From positions 322,001 to 386,000 of the forward strand of contig NZ_CP090974.1 of NCBI RefSeq assembly GCF_021513195.1: a stretch of 64,000 nt of DNA, given 5' to 3'. Below the pieces are notes generated by a model. The model searched no databases and was not told the origin of the DNA. It saw only the letters and a list, made by a program, of their open reading frames with translations. The DNA is from Shewanella sp. OMA3-2 (lineage in GTDB: Bacteria > Pseudomonadota > Gammaproteobacteria > Enterobacterales > Shewanellaceae). This document shows positions 1 through 13,100 of this stretch, in pieces. A program made the translations under genes and the position numbers. Within the stretch, counting starts at the first letter, position 1; each line of letters begins with the position of its first letter.

Positions 1-1
1 G

Positions 2-934
2 CAGGATGGCCAACAAGCCGCCATTACCTTAGGCCATCAATTAGTCAGCGGTAATGTTAAGCAAAGCCGTATTGATGCCTGGTGCGAACAGCTAAATCAG
101 CATAATGATAGCTATTTATATTGTTTTCGGGGCGGTCTTCGCTCTCAACTTAGTCAGCAATGGCTTAAACACGCAGGTATTGATGTTCCCTATATATATG
201 GAGGATATAAGGCGCTGCGCAGCTTTTTGATTAAAACGATTGACCAAGCTGAATTAAATCACCATTTGCTGATCTTAAGCGGCAGTACAGGTAGTGGCAA
301 AACTGAGTTTATTCGTCAACGTAAAGAAACTATCAACTTAGAAGGATTAGCGAATCATCGCGGTTCCAGTTTTGGCAAACAAATTACCTCACAACCTAGC
401 CAAATCAACTTTGAAAATAACCTCGGTGTCGCGTTACTAAAATATCAACAGATAAAATCCTCGTCCATGCTGTTATTAGAGGATGAGAGTTTCTTAATTG
501 GTCGCACTGCTATTCCGCAGTCATTCTTTAAACTCATGCAGCAAGCACCAATAGTGTTACTTGAAGAAACCTTTAATGCCCGAGTCGATAGGCTTCATGC
601 TGAATATGTCACTAATATGCACCGGCAATATTGCACGCTATTCGGAGAAGTTGAGGGGTTTAACGCATTTTCATTATATTTGGTCGACAGCATTAACAAA
701 ATCCGTAAACGCCTAGGTGGTAAACAGCATGACGAGTTACAAGGACTTATTCAGCAAGCATTAAAGCAGCAGCAAAGTCACTATAACCTTGATGGTCATT
801 TCGCTTGGATAAGTCAATTACTCAGCAAATACTATGATCCCATGTACCAATATCAACTTGATAAAAAACTCGCCAAGGTGATTTTTAAAGGTAATGCCAC
901 TGAAATACACCAATGGCTTGATGAGCAAGAATAA
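2..934 (+). CDS. selU: tRNA 2-selenouridine synthase (5'-truncated by window edge)
   Basis: SelU/MnmH replaces sulfur by selenium in 2-thiouridine at the wobble position of some tRNAs, using selenophosphate. The frame is open from base 2, so the N-terminus lies outside the window. The rhodanese half is visible, with the catalytic cysteine codon at 122-124 in the motif [11 protein letters not shown]-loop domain follows, with Walker [10 protein letters not shown] encoded at 281-307. An internal ATG at 227 is not the start, because the rhodanese motif lies upstream in the same frame. The gene ends just before a strong bidirectional terminator. The family assignment is firm; only the left end is missing. 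Confidence 0.93.
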   Translation, partial: QDGQQAAITLGHQLVSGNVKQSRIDAWCEQLNQHNDSYLYCFRGGLRSQLSQQWLKHAGIDVPYIYGGYKALRSFLIKTIDQAELNHHLLILSGSTGSGKTEFIRQRKETINLEGLANHRGSSFGKQITSQPSQINFENNLGVALLKYQQIKSSSMLLLEDESFLIGRTAIPQSFFKLMQQAPIVLLEETFNARVDRLHAEYVTNMHRQYCTLFGEVEGFNAFSLYLVDSINKIRKRLGGKQHDELQGLIQQALKQQQSHYNLDGHFAWISQLLSKYYDPMYQYQLDKKLAKVIFKGNATEIHQWLDEQE

Positions 935-942
935 CAGCAAAT

Positions 943-970
943 AAAAATGCCTGATTATTCAGGCATTTTT
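943..970. terminator. Bidirectional rho-independent terminator
   Basis: A perfect 12-bp inverted repeat (943-954 with 959-970, loop TTAT) has A-runs on its left arm and T-runs on its right arm. It can therefore end both selU on the plus strand and the convergent lipoprotein gene on the minus strand. Confidence 0.9.
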
Positions 971-994
971 ATTTGTGAACAATAGACGACTAAA

Positions 995-2302
995 TCAATT
1001 AAGATTAAGATTTATATCAATTAATTGATAAGTATACTTATCAAAAAAGCTTGAACGAACAGCCGAGTTCTCACGAATTTTCCCCGCCCGCTGTTGACGA
1101 AACTCTTGATACTGATTTGACGCATGATTTTGATAACCATAAATAGATACCGTCATTCTCGGCTGCGTCAGTTGTTCAAAGCGTGACTCGATATTCGCTG
1201 GTAAACTCAGTTCTGGCATCATGCCACTTAATGGCGCTTCTATATACCAACGAGCCGCACCATATTCAAACAGATCAACCGCCAAAAGAATATTGCCTGA
1301 CCCTATATTGGTAAAGTTATAGCTAGCACCACCACCGTTTAGCATCCCATCTAAAATAGCTTGAGTTTCAGCTAACATTTGATACTGATCCTGCGGTAAA
1401 TTGAGATCTTGTTGCACATTCGCATTGATCACTTTTTTACGAATACCTGATTGATAATGCAAATCACCAAACTCATTGCCTCCCAATGACTCGCTTGCAC
1501 TCACTGAGATAAAGTTATTATCTAAAAGCGCCGGAAAAACCTGCGGCCCCTTTGTCCAAGTAAGCCAATTAACCCTACCTGATTCAGTTTCTGAAAACGT
1601 AGTGTATCGAGTAACGTTTGGTTCATAAGGGTTAACAATAACGCTGAGAAGGGTTCCTTCATTCTTAGCACTGTCAAACTGGCTACTTAACACAGTAAAA
1701 GGTTGGCTTGAATCATGTCCATTGATATCTAAAATAGCAGAGTACGCAATAACACCTGGCTGTTGTGGCATTAAGGTCACGTGAACAGGCGCAAATTTGC
1801 CATCATTCTTACATAATAATCTAGATGTGTTTTCGCTTCTTTCAAACAATGCGGTATAACCTGAGTACACTGTATTTACATCACTAAGATCAAAATTGAA
1901 TGTCTCACATTCACACTGTGAATCTAAGCTACTTTGCCAGAAAGTGTTAATGCCTAAATCCCCTCCGGTCATTTCAGTATGAGTATTAACCTGCATTTCG
2001 CCATCTATATCAACCGCAATACTAATGTGCTTAGCATCCGCTGGCCATAGGATATCGACTTTACCGTTGGAAGGACTTTTTGACTGACTTAAGATACTAC
2101 CATCTTGACGATGAACAATAATATCGGCACCTGCTAAGGGTTGTGTGAAGTTACACTGGGTTGCTTCTGACATTAAATCAACAGTTAATCGCTTCCCTAT
2201 CGATGCACCTGTATCACCACCATCACTGTTACCACCACAGGCTGAAAGCATCACAATCGCTGATACCGAAAGCACACTCGTTAATATTGCATACTGTGTC
2301 AT
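995..2302 (-). CDS. Predicted lipoprotein of unknown function
   Basis: I do not recognise this 435-residue protein. Its N-terminus is a lipoprotein signal: a hydrophobic stretch, then a lipobox LSAC with cysteine at residue 22, then a Gly/Asp/Ser-rich linker (about 23-34). It should be lipidated and held in the inner or outer membrane facing the periplasm or surface. The rest is mixed beta-like sequence with a few cysteines (including a CEC motif near residue 130) and no enzyme motif I can name. The start has AGGGAG about 11 bases upstream. It stands alone: convergent with selU and separated from cysQ by about 110 bp. Confidence 0.75.
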   Translation of the reverse strand: MTQYAILTSVLSVSAIVMLSACGGNSDGGDTGASIGKRLTVDLMSEATQCNFTQPLAGADIIVHRQDGSILSQSKSPSNGKVDILWPADAKHISIAVDIDGEMQVNTHTEMTGGDLGINTFWQSSLDSQCECETFNFDLSDVNTVYSGYTALFERSENTSRLLCKNDGKFAPVHVTLMPQQPGVIAYSAILDINGHDSSQPFTVLSSQFDSAKNEGTLLSVIVNPYEPNVTRYTTFSETESGRVNWLTWTKGPQVFPALLDNNFISVSASESLGGNEFGDLHYQSGIRKKVINANVQQDLNLPQDQYQMLAETQAILDGMLNGGGASYNFTNIGSGNILLAVDLFEYGAARWYIEAPLSGMMPELSLPANIESRFEQLTQPRMTVSIYGYQNHASNQYQEFRQQRAGKIRENSAVRSSFFDKYTYQLIDINLNLN

Positions 2303-2411
2303 TTAATTTGCTAACTCCCTGAGTAATTATTCACAATAAAATTGCGACTGCATTATTCAGGAATACATAAAAAAACAACATAAATTTAACAAATAACAGT
2401 GACTAGCACTG

Positions 2412-3226
2412 TTATTCACCATTAAGATGCATGACATGCCACGGAAGATTTTCTGTGCCAACAACAATAAAATTGGGATTTTCTAACGTATCCCGCTCAT
2501 TGTAAGTCATTGGGTGTAAGTTGATATCAACCAAGGCGCCACCGGCCTCTTCAACAATAATTTGTGCGGCGCCGGTGTCCCACTCACCGGTTGGTCCTAA
2601 GCGGACATAACAATCAGCTTGTCCTTCGGCAACCAAACAACTTTTCAGTGCAGCCCCCCTAGCACCACTAACTCGCAATCTTTGGGGTGGTTAAATAAAC
2701 TAAGGACTTTTTGGGGGTCTTGCCGGCGGCTCACTGCAATTCGTAAACTATTTTGTTCTGTAAGGGCTAATTGAGTACTAGTAATACGCACTTCTCCTTC
2801 AGCGCTACGTTTATAAGCACCTAGCCCAGCGATAGCGTAATAACAGACTTCGGTCATTGGTGCATAAACAATTCCCATTACTGGCCGATTATGTTCAACA
2901 AGGGCGATAATCACAGAAAAATCACCACTACCTGCAATAAACTCACCTGTACCATCAAGCGGATCCACTAACCAATATGTTGACCAGTTTTGTCTCACTG
3001 ACAATGGAATATCTGCATCCTCTTCACTGAGAATAGGAATGTTCGGGGTTAGCTTAGCGAGGCGTGAGCAGATAATGTCATGGGCGGCCAAATCGGCAGA
3101 CGTTACAGGGGTATTATCAGACTTGATTTCTCGTTTAAAATTACCTGACTGGTAAATTTCACGAATAGCATTCCCTGCTTCGATAGCAATTTCAATTACT
3201 TGTTCGATTATGGCTTCAGGCTTCAT
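2412..3226 (-). CDS. cysQ: 3'(2'),5'-bisphosphate nucleotidase CysQ (one-base frameshift)
   Basis: CysQ hydrolyses 3'-phosphoadenosine 5'-phosphate to AMP, clearing the by-product of sulfate assimilation. It belongs to the inositol-monophosphatase-like, Mg-dependent, Li-sensitive family. The first 193 residues hold the metal-site motifs SEEDA and DPLDGTGEF. The C-terminal part, with LVAEGQAD and the EWDTGAAQ motif, continues in another frame. The break is at a six-C run on the plus strand (2654-2659); one more base restores ...LGGAALKSCLVAEG and a protein of about 271 residues, close to the normal size. Start: ATG with GGAG 7 bases upstream. Probably intact in life and shifted by a homopolymer error, but a real pseudogene is not excluded. 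Confidence 0.88.
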
Positions 3227-3383
3227 TACAACTCCAGTTGCTGGAAATAAGCATGTATTACTGATTTAAACTAACTTTAGCTAACTCTAGCCAAAGTGCG
3301 AAAATAATACTTTATTGGGTAAGTGAATGACACTTACCTCTATATGCCTCATACGTCGAGACTAGCAATGACTTAGTTAAAGA

Positions 3384-3931
3384 TTATTTAGCTAAAAACT
3401 GTTTGGCTAAAAACAGTGCACTCACACTTCGAGATTCAGAAAAGTCGGGGTTATCTAGCAAGGCTTGCCAATCATCCAGCGCCCAAGGCACCACAATAAT
3501 AGGTTCAGGCTCATCACCTTCAAGTTCACTGACATATAACTGTTCCGCGACAAAAATATGCATCTTACTAGAGAAGTATCCGGTGCAAGTGATAGTGTTT
3601 TTAGATGCGTTAATTTCTTACTGGCGAAACCGATTTCTTCTTGTAATTCTCGATTAGCAGCCTCTATCGCCTCTTCACCAGGATCAATAAGCCCCTTAGG
3701 AAAGCCTAATTCATAATTATCAGTTCCAGCTGCATACTCTTTGGCGAGCAGCAACTGGCCTTGATGAACAGGCACAACCATAACAGCGCCCTGGCTTCCG
3801 CCCTTCATTCGCTCATATTGGCGCTCAACACCATTTGAAAACTTAAGATGAACTTGCTCAATTTGAAATAGCCGACTTTTGGCTACAACTTCTATGTGCA
3901 AGATTTCCGGCTTAATATGCCGCTGTGTCAT
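3384..3931 (-). CDS. nudE: ADP compounds hydrolase NudE (one-base frameshift)
   Basis: NudE is a Nudix hydrolase acting on ADP-ribose, NADH and diadenosine polyphosphates. The Nudix box is visible as GFPKGLIDPGEEAIEAANRELQEE-type sequence around residues 77-99. After the LSLAP motif the frame is lost at a CC pair (3580-3581). Adding one base gives the family motif YFSSKMHIF and then a normal C-terminus ending in FLAK at 3384, for about 182 residues. I start at ATG 3931, which has GAGG 7 bases upstream, not at the more upstream in-frame ATG at 3988. Probably a sequence error rather than a dead gene. Confidence 0.88.
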
Positions 3932-4087
3932 TGCAACCTCATGTGACGAATAGAATAGGACAAGCGACAATCTTACTACCCTAAACATAATCTACAACCG
4001 GAATTTACCATCTGCTTAAAACAAGTTTTTATGCCTTAAGCATTAGAGCGGCTCCATATCGCGATTATTGGTCTTTATACTCAATAA

Positions 4088-4113
4088 AAAAAGGAGCTCA
4101 TTAGCTCCTTTTT
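4088..4113 (-). terminator. Rho-independent terminator after the giant gene
   Basis: An 11-bp inverted repeat (4088-4098 with 4103-4113, core GGAGCT) is flanked by A- and T-runs. It lies 15 bases past the stop of the giant gene and could also work in the other direction. Confidence 0.88.
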
Positions 4114-4128
4114 CACTTCATTTATCGA

Positions 4129-7100
4129 TTAAAAACGATAACGCAAACTAAACTGACCCGTTATAATATCATTTGGGTCCAAATCTATATATTGATACCC
4201 GATACCTAAAGACCAAGATTTTGTCATTTGATAACTAAATTGCATCCCTGCATACCAATCTGTACCGCTCATGCCTGTTGTTAGGCGACTATTATTCATG
4301 TCACTGACAATATCGGCATCCCATCGAAATAGCCCCACCGGCACTTCAATACGCCAATCTTCACGTTCCATTAGTGTGATACGCATCCCTAAGGTTATAC
4401 CGTCAGCTAATATCGGGGTAACCGATTTCAACTCTTGATGATATGCCTCAGGGGTTAAGGTGCTTCCTTTAAGTTGCGCACTGCCGTTGCCAAAGTCTGA
4501 ATAACCTAACTCAACAGCAAGATACGTGTTCCATTGATAACCCGCACTCACACCAAATGCAGTATCACTATCATCAACATCTATGACGGCTACATCGTTT
4601 GGAGATTGCCAATGGTGTATCTTGCTATCAGCATAGGCCTGACCTACAAATCCATCGACATACCATGTATTGGCTTCTGCTGCATTGGCTTGTGTTATCA
4701 CGCTGGCCAATAACACGCTGCTTACCGTTAACCATTTCGCTCGACGGAGTAAACCACCAAACACAAGCAGGACTAATCCATATAAAGATAAGCTACCACC
4801 ACCGGATTGGTTATCAATAACAACATCTTGATAGGCTTTAATTGTCACTAAGACTTGCCCTGTGGCTTCGCCACCGGCGCCATCATTAATCACATAACTC
4901 ACACTATCCACTCCATCAAAGCCAGGCTTTGGCGTGTAACGCAGTTGGTTAGACTCAACCGATACCGCTCCTTGTAAGGCTGTGCCACTGACTAAAGTTA
5001 AATTATCACCGTCTATATCTGTGTCGTTAGCCAATACATTTAACAATATGCTGGTTCTATCATCCGTGTTAGCAATATCATCCACAGCAACTGGAGCACG
5101 ATTGGCCACCACTGTTACCGTAAGTTCACTGCTGGCGGTACCACCTTTGCCATCACTGATACTGTACACCAACACATCGGTGCCGATAAAATCAACCGCA
5201 GGGGTATAGCTTATGTGCTGACTACCCAGTATCGTCGTATCGCCAAACTGACTACTGACTTGGCTTACCGTTAGTTCATCACCATCAGCATCACTGTCGT
5301 TCGCCAGTACATCGATATCGATACTCTGGTTCACAGACACAGTAGCCGTATCGATAACAGCCAGAGGGAGTGTATTGCCGCTTAGCGCAACCGCCACTCC
5401 GCCTGGGTCAACAATGCTGCCGTTGGCTATGCCATCGTCATCATTAGGACCGCCGTCTTGAATAGTTAACTGCACACACCAATGGCCCTCGTTTAAACCA
5501 GACTGCCATAACGTGCTGCCTGGTGGTGGACATAAACCTAGCTCGCCAGCACTCGATGCAATGCTGTTTTTGTCATCAAGAACAAAGGCTTTCCAACCGT
5601 TTGCCTTATCGAACTTGCGGTACACTGCGTTAGCCGGTACAGGCAAGGCTTGTGGCAAGCTAAAGCGATAGCTGTCACCCACTTTAGATAAGTTAATGGC
5701 TTCAAAGTCATAAATACCACCAATGTTGGCCGCCATGGTATCTAAAGTTAATATGGAGGTGGGCACCTTTATACCCTCACTACCATTACGTTGCGCTGTG
5801 GTACCTAAGCGTAAACACACGCCTGATTGACTCTCTGCAAGGAAGCGTGACTGCTCATTACCTTGCTGTTGCAGCACGTTACACTCACTAATGGCATCCA
5901 GGTAATCGGCAATACCATCACCATCGGTGTCGACAAAACCTTCTTGGTTATCTGGGATTAAATCGCCATCAGAATCGCTCCCCGTCAGTGTGGGTAAGCT
6001 TGCTTTAACTAACAAGGTTAACTGCACCTGAGTTGATAAGTTAGGCGTACCATCGTCTGTCACCGTTAGGCTGATAGGGTAGCTGCCTGCATCCACTAAG
6101 CTTGGGTCAAAGTACATGCCCTGTGCATCTGTGTTTAACACTAAGTCACCGGTTGACCAGACTTCAGTCAGGCTATCTTGTACATTCACATCTTGGCTTT
6201 TGGCCTTGATGTAGACCTTACCTTCAGCCTTGCTCACTTGGGTGCGCAGCTCATTAGATTGAGTCACCTTAATGCTCGCCTGAGGCGCAATATTGGCCTC
6301 ACTGATAAGCAGTTGACTCACGCGCTGGGCACTGAGGTTCACACTTGGGTCTAAGGTGATAATTAATGTTTCATCTGCCTCAGTTTCACCATCATCAAAT
6401 ACCTCGATGTTAACGCTCGCACTTAAGCCTGAGGTAATGTCAACAACGCCATCAACTAAGTCGTGGTCATTACCATCGCTGCTACCAGAGACAGTGTAAG
6501 GCACACGCACTGGGTACTGAGGTGAAGGGCCGTTTAAGAACACAGTCACTTTCGCTTGATTGCCTTCAGCCACCACTTGGTCACGGCTAATGGAGATTAA
6601 TGGCTTCACGGTCACTTTTTGTGACTTAATCGCGCTGCGACCTAGGCTGTCGGTGGCTTGCCAGTAAGCTAAGTGCTCGCCCGGTGCAAACAACTGCTTA
6701 GTGTTCACCAAGGACACCGCAAGCTTATTGCCATCCTTATCAACCGCTGTTGCTACGCCAAGCTTAAGCTTAGTGAATAAGCCCGTCGCGTTAGCTGTGA
6801 TGTCGGCTGGCACACTAATCACAGGTGCATCCGCTGAACTGTCGCCACTAATCATCAAGGACACCTTGGCATTACTGCGACCTTTTTGACCATCAGAGAG
6901 GGTGTAGCGCAAGGTTACTGGGCCAACAAAGCCCGTTGGTGCTTGATACTGAAGTTGTGAATTGACAATTTGCACGCTACCCACGTCTGCTGCAGCGCCA
7001 TCGATAACTAAGATGTCTCCATCGACGTCGGTGTCGTTGTCCAATACCGCTAAGGTATAGCTGTCATTAGCAGCAAGGCTGAGGCTGTAACTGTCATCAA

Positions 7101-10100
7101 CAGCTACAGGCTCATCATTTACCGCAGTCACTGTAATACTCACCACAGCAGGCTCTGAACTTAACGCCGCATCTTTGGCAATAAAGCGCACACTGTCATT
7201 ACCATTAAAGTCGGCATTGGGGGTGTATAACCACACGCTGCCATTTTTCTCTAATGTGCCCGATGTCGGCTGAGTAACCACTTCAAAAGTGAGCGTATCA
7301 TTTTCAGCATCCGTGCCGCTGAAGGTAATTCCCTTGGAACTGTCTTCATCTAAGGTGACACTGGCACTGTTAGCTACTGGTGCGCTGTTGACCTCATTCA
7401 CCACTAAGGTAAAGGATTGCGTCTCAAACAGACCTGCAGCGTCGGTGACAGTTAAGCTGATGGCGTGATCACCAACATTATCTCGACTTGCGACACCCGT
7501 TAACGTGCCGGTTGCAGTATTAAAACTTAACCAAACGGGTAACGTTGGTGCACTGAAGGTGAGTACATCGCCAACACTGTCCGTTGCTGTGAGTGTGTAA
7601 CTGTAGTTCACCCCTTCATCTACGCTCAGCAGTGGAGTTGAAGTGATAACTGGCGCGCCATTAGGTGTCACGCTGTTAGAAGCGGCCGATGCAGAGCTTG
7701 TACCTGCTGCACTTGTGGCCGTTACAGTAAAGGTGTACGCGGTGCCGTTAGTTAGGCCAGTCACCACTATGGGTGAGCCTGCACCGCTGACAGTCAAACC
7801 ACCAGGACTTGAGGTCACGGTATAACCAGTAATCGCCGATCCGCCATTATTGGCAGAAGCCGCGAAGCTGATTGTAGCCTCTGTATCACCCGCCGTTGCC
7901 GGGCCTATCATAGGCGCATCAGCTGCGACCGCATTAACAGCAAACGTCTGACTCACTTGCGTAGCTGGTGAGAATGCCGCGTTACCTGCTTGGTCTACGT
8001 TAATGGTACAAGTACCTGTGCTGGCAAAGGTCAGTGCGCCGCCCGTAGTCACTGTACACACTGCCGTGGTGGCAGCGGTAAAGCTTGGCACTAGGCCAGA
8101 GCTTGCTGTTGCCGTTAAGGTCGGCGAGGCACCAAAGCTTTGCGCACCAGGGTTAGTAAAGGTAATAGTTTGCGGTGCAATAGGTGTCACACTATTGGAA
8201 GCACTCGATGCACCACTTGTGCCCGCGGCAGATATCGCCGTAACACTGAACGTGTAGGCAGTGCCGTTTGTTAGGCCAGTCACCACTATGGGTGAGCCTG
8301 CACCGCTGACAGTCAAACCACCAGGACTTGAGGTCACGGTATAACCAGTAATCGCCGCGCCGCCATTGCTTACTGGCGCGCTGAAGCTTACCGTCGCCTG
8401 CGTGTCACCTGCCGTAGCCGTGCCTATCATAGGCGCATCAGCTGCGACCGCATTAACAGCAAACGTCTGACTCACTTGCGCTGCTGGTGAGAATGCCGCA
8501 TTACCCGCTTGGTTAGCGTTAATGGTACAGCTACCCGTTGTCACAAAGGTTAAGGCGCCGCCCGTTGTGATAGTACACACAGCTGTGGTGGATGAGATAA
8601 AGCTTGGCACTAGGCCAGAGCTTGCTGTTGCCGTTAAGGTCGGCGAGGCACCAAAGCTTTGCGTACCAGGGTTAGTAAAGGTAATAGTTTGCGGTGCAAT
8701 AGGTGTCACACTATTGGAAGCACTCGATGCACCACTTGTGCCCGCGGCAGATATCGCCGTAACACTGAACGTGTAGGCAGTGCCGTTTGTTAAGCCTGTT
8801 ACCACTATGGGTGAGCCTGCACCGCTGGCAGTCAAACCACCAGGACTTGATGTCACTGTATAACCGGTAATCGCCGCGCCGCCATTGCTGGCTGGCGCAC
8901 TAAAGCTCACGCTTGCCTGAGTGTCTCCCGCGGTTGCCGTACCAATGCTTGGTGCATCTGCAACCACAACATTAACAGAGAAGCTCCTACTCACCTGAGG
9001 CGCAGGCAAATAACTGCCATTGCCTGCCTGATCGGCATTAATGGTACAAGTACCTGTGCTGACAAACGTTAAGGCGCCGCCCGATGTGATAGTACACACA
9101 GCCGTGGTGGATGAGGTAAAGCTTGGCGTTAAGCCTGAATCTGATGTCGCACTTAAGGTCGGACTGGTGCCAAAGCTTTGTGCGCCAGGATTGGCAAAAG
9201 TAATGATCTGGGCTGCTTTAGGTGTAATTGAATTTGAAGCGCTAGAAGCCGCCCCCGTACCTACCGAGTTAGTGGCAGTCACGCTAAAGCTATAAGCAAC
9301 GCCATTTGTCAGCCCAGTCACTGTGATGGGTGAACCTGCCCCCGTACCCGTTAACCCACCAGGGCTTGCCGTGACTGTATAGCCAGTTATCGCCGAACCG
9401 CCATTACTTGCTGGCGCGCTAAAGCTCACGCTTGCCTGAACATCGCCCGCCGTTGCCGTGCCAATGCTTGGTGCATCTGCAACCACGGCATTGACAGAGA
9501 AGCTCCGACTCACCTGAGACGCTGGCAAATAACTGCCATTACCCGCCTGATCGGCATTAATGGTACAAGTACCTGTGCTAGCGAACGTCAGCGCGCCGCC
9601 CGATGTGATAGTACACACAGCCGTGGTGGATGAGGTAAATGCCACTATCAGCGCGGAATCAGCCGTTGCCGAAAGGGTCGGCGTGGTGCCAAAGTTTTGC
9701 GCACCAGGATTGCTAAACGTAATGCTTTGAGCGGCTTTAGGCGTAATTGAATTTGAAGCGCTAGAAGCCGACCCCGTACCTACCGAGTTAGTGGCAGTCA
9801 CGCTAAAGCTATAAGCAACGCCATTTGTCAGCCCAGTCACTGTGATGGGTGAACCTGCACCCGTACCCGTTAACCCACCAGGGCTTGCCGTGACTGTATA
9901 GCCGGTAATCGCCGCACCGCCATTGCTGGCTGGCGCACTAAAACTCACGCTTGCCTGAGTGTCTCCCGCCGTTGCCGTACCAATGCTTGGTGCATCTGCA
10001 ACCACGGCATTGACAGAGAAGCTCCGACTCACCTGAGGCGCAGGCAAATAACTGCCATTACCCGCCTGATCGGCATTAATGGTACAGGTTCCTGTGCTAG

Positions 10101-13100
10101 CGAACGTCAGCGCGCCGCCCGTTGTGATAGTACACACAGCCGTGGTGGATGAGGTAAAAGTGGGTGACAGGCCAGAGTCTGAGGAGGCTGTTAGCGTTGG
10201 ACTAGTACCAAAGTTTTGCGCACCGGGATTCGCAAAAGTAATGATTTGGGCTGTTCTTCCATCCACCAGTACAGAAACCGTTGAACCCACTGAGTTCAAG
10301 GTCAAGTTTGCATTATTACCGGCACCGTCTCTCAGCGTAGCCCCATTGCTGGCTAAGCTGCCGACAGCAATACCGTCACTGTCTGCATCACCGCTCTGTA
10401 TTGTGTAGCGAAATAGCAGACTCGAGGAACCTGAGCCACTCTGATAGGTAGCTTGACGAGTCGTCGCCCCTATGGTTAACGCCAGCTGCGGCGTACCACC
10501 AGCAGTGTTGACTGTGATGTTTTCATCAAGATTAATACTGAAATCCAGGTTCTGCCCGCTTACATAAGTCGCATTGGCAGGTACGCTAACTGAAGATACT
10601 GTCGGCGGAGTGATGTCGGCGGGCGCAACTAGCATAAACTCGTTACCGCCACTGTAACTACCGCCATCCGTCGCCGCATAATAAGCGGTAAGCACTGTGC
10701 TATTGCCAGCTGCTGTCACAGTTCCGCCCTGAGGCAGGCCAGAGAAGTTCCCCGTTATACTATCCACGCCATCGTTAACCAGTAGGCGGTAGCTATCACC
10801 TAATCCCGCTGTATAACTGTGATTAACATTCAAGGTGGCGGATGACACATCCACAGTGCCGTTTACTGCCACAGAGTCATAACCTGAGCCTAACGCTGTC
10901 CCTGTAATTTGTGCCGTCAAAGCACCACCTGAGGCGATGGTCAGGTTGCCATTAATCGTGATACTGCCAGGGCCTGAGATCCCAGGAGACAACGTACCGC
11001 CACTTTGCACAGTCAAGGTATTGGTTGAACTTGTGCCAAAGATACTGCCCGTGCCTTCTAAGATGCCTCCTGAGCCAATCGTAGCGCCAGTTGTACCATT
11101 CAAGGCGCCAGTTAGGCTCAGGCTACCATTGCTGATAATGGTAACGCCTGTGTAAGTGTTAGTACCCGAAAGGGTCAACTTACTCGAACCAGACTTAGTT
11201 AAATTACTGCCACTACCTGTGATATTTCCGGAAAAACTGCTATCGCTGGTTTGATTCACCGTTAAACTAGCACTATTCATGGCCAGGGTTCCTGCTCCAG
11301 CAAGAGGCCCTATGGTTTCACTGGCATCCAGTCGCAACGTTGCCCCAGACGCTATATTTACCTCAGAGCCGTTAGCTATGGCGGCACCATTGTCCAACAC
11401 TAGGGTGCCTTCAGAGACAGATGTGCTAGCTGTAAAAGTATTACCCCCCGCTAAGGTTACGCTACCCATATCGGTTTTAGTCAAGGTCGCAGTGCCACTG
11501 ACCACACCGCTTAAAATCAAATTACTGCCACTGACGGCGCTAATATTGGTGCCAGTAGATAACACTATATTGCCGGAAACTATGCTGGTACCTAAGCTGT
11601 AGGCATCTGCCCCTAGTGCACCGTATTCTGTAGCGTCAATATTCCTGCCTGTGCCATTGAGAAACAGTGACTCAGGACTAACCACACCGGCGCCAATTCG
11701 CAGCGCCGAACCCGCATTAACTGTAGTGCTGCCAGATGTTGAACCTAAACCATTATTGTGGTTTAACAGCACCCCACCATTAGTGATTAAGGTCTGACCC
11801 GAATAACTATTATTGCCGCTGAGCATTAACACTGAAGCGCCAATTTTAGTCAGTGTGCCGCTACCGGAAATCACTCCAGACATTTGAATAATATTGCGAC
11901 CACCACCGCCCGTTGGATTGAATAACCCGCCAGCGGCGCCAAGGGTGATCGGATTATTAATCGTTTTAATATTAGGATTGCCAGTTGAGCCGCCAGTCAC
12001 CGACATGGCCAAGGTGCCGCCATCTAAAATCAAGGCGCCAGTATTGGCACCATCCAGGTTATTATCATCGGCAATATCCAATACCCCCCCAGCACAGAGG
12101 TGCTACCGCTACGGCTACTGTTGGTCCCGGTCAAGCGCAAGGAACCCGCCCCTGCTTTAGACAAGTTACCGGCACCATTAATATTACTTGAAATCTGCAA
12201 TTCATTAGCGTGGGTTAAAGACAGGGTAAAACCTGAACCTAAGGTTATGGTGCTACCGGCAATAACAAAACTTGAGCCTGCAGCATTAGCATCAATCGCT
12301 AAATTTTCTGCGATAGTTAAATTTCCAGCCAATGTCATGCTACTAGTGAACGCGTTGGATAAAATCAGCGTCTGGCTACCACTAGTGTCTGCTAATGCAA
12401 TCGCCACCGCCTCGCTGAAACTCACGCCATTGTTGATATTGATCGTAGCGGTATCGGTGGTGTTGGTGACATAGACGTTGTCGCTGGTGACGGTAACATC
12501 TGCCGTTGTGCTGGCAGTACCGTCACTAAGACTAAAGCGCAAGGCCGCATCGGCGGCGGGCGTATCGTTGCGGTACTGAATGCGCTGCAGCACATCTTGC
12601 ACCAACAACTTGGTGGCTGTGGTTGCGCTACTGTTAAAGCTGATGTTCAGCACGCCGCTAGCATTAGTAAAGCTCGCGAAGGTTAAACCGCCACTCTGCA
12701 GATTAGCACCGCTGACGCTGAACTGTGCGCCGCTGGTATCGAAACCGAAAACATCAGCTGTAACAGCAGAGCCTACTCGTTGCACGGTTAAGCTCGCGCC
12801 CGCATAGTTGCCGTTGCCACCGTTAAGTGCATCGAGCTCAGCATCGCTAACATTGGCATTGCTGCCAGAATCCAAATTAACCGTATTTCCCACCCCAGCC
12901 CAGGCCACTGAGTCACCATTGAGATTTGTCAGTGCCAGGGGGTGTTAGATACAGCAGCAGTAGCGACAATATCATCAATTTCCATACCCGCTATATTATT
13001 AGCAGTCATACGAATTTCATCAACATTGTCGTAAGCCGATTGGAAGGTAATTACGCCATAACTCCCCCCTGCCGTTGTGGCGGTAAAGCTATAGTGCACA

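Noticed and set aside
3403..3657. 84-codon plus-strand ORF opposite nudE
   Set aside because: It is antisense to the conserved C-terminal half of nudE, which is restored by one base.
7658..10252. Regular repeats as a possible CRISPR or satellite array
   Set aside because: Unit length is 519 bp, in frame with a coding sequence and with no short repeat/spacer structure.
7643..12474. Many plus-strand ORFs opposite the giant gene
   Set aside because: They recur every 519 bp with the repeat, have low-complexity Val/Ala/Pro-rich translations and no ribosome sites. They are shadows of the minus-strand gene.
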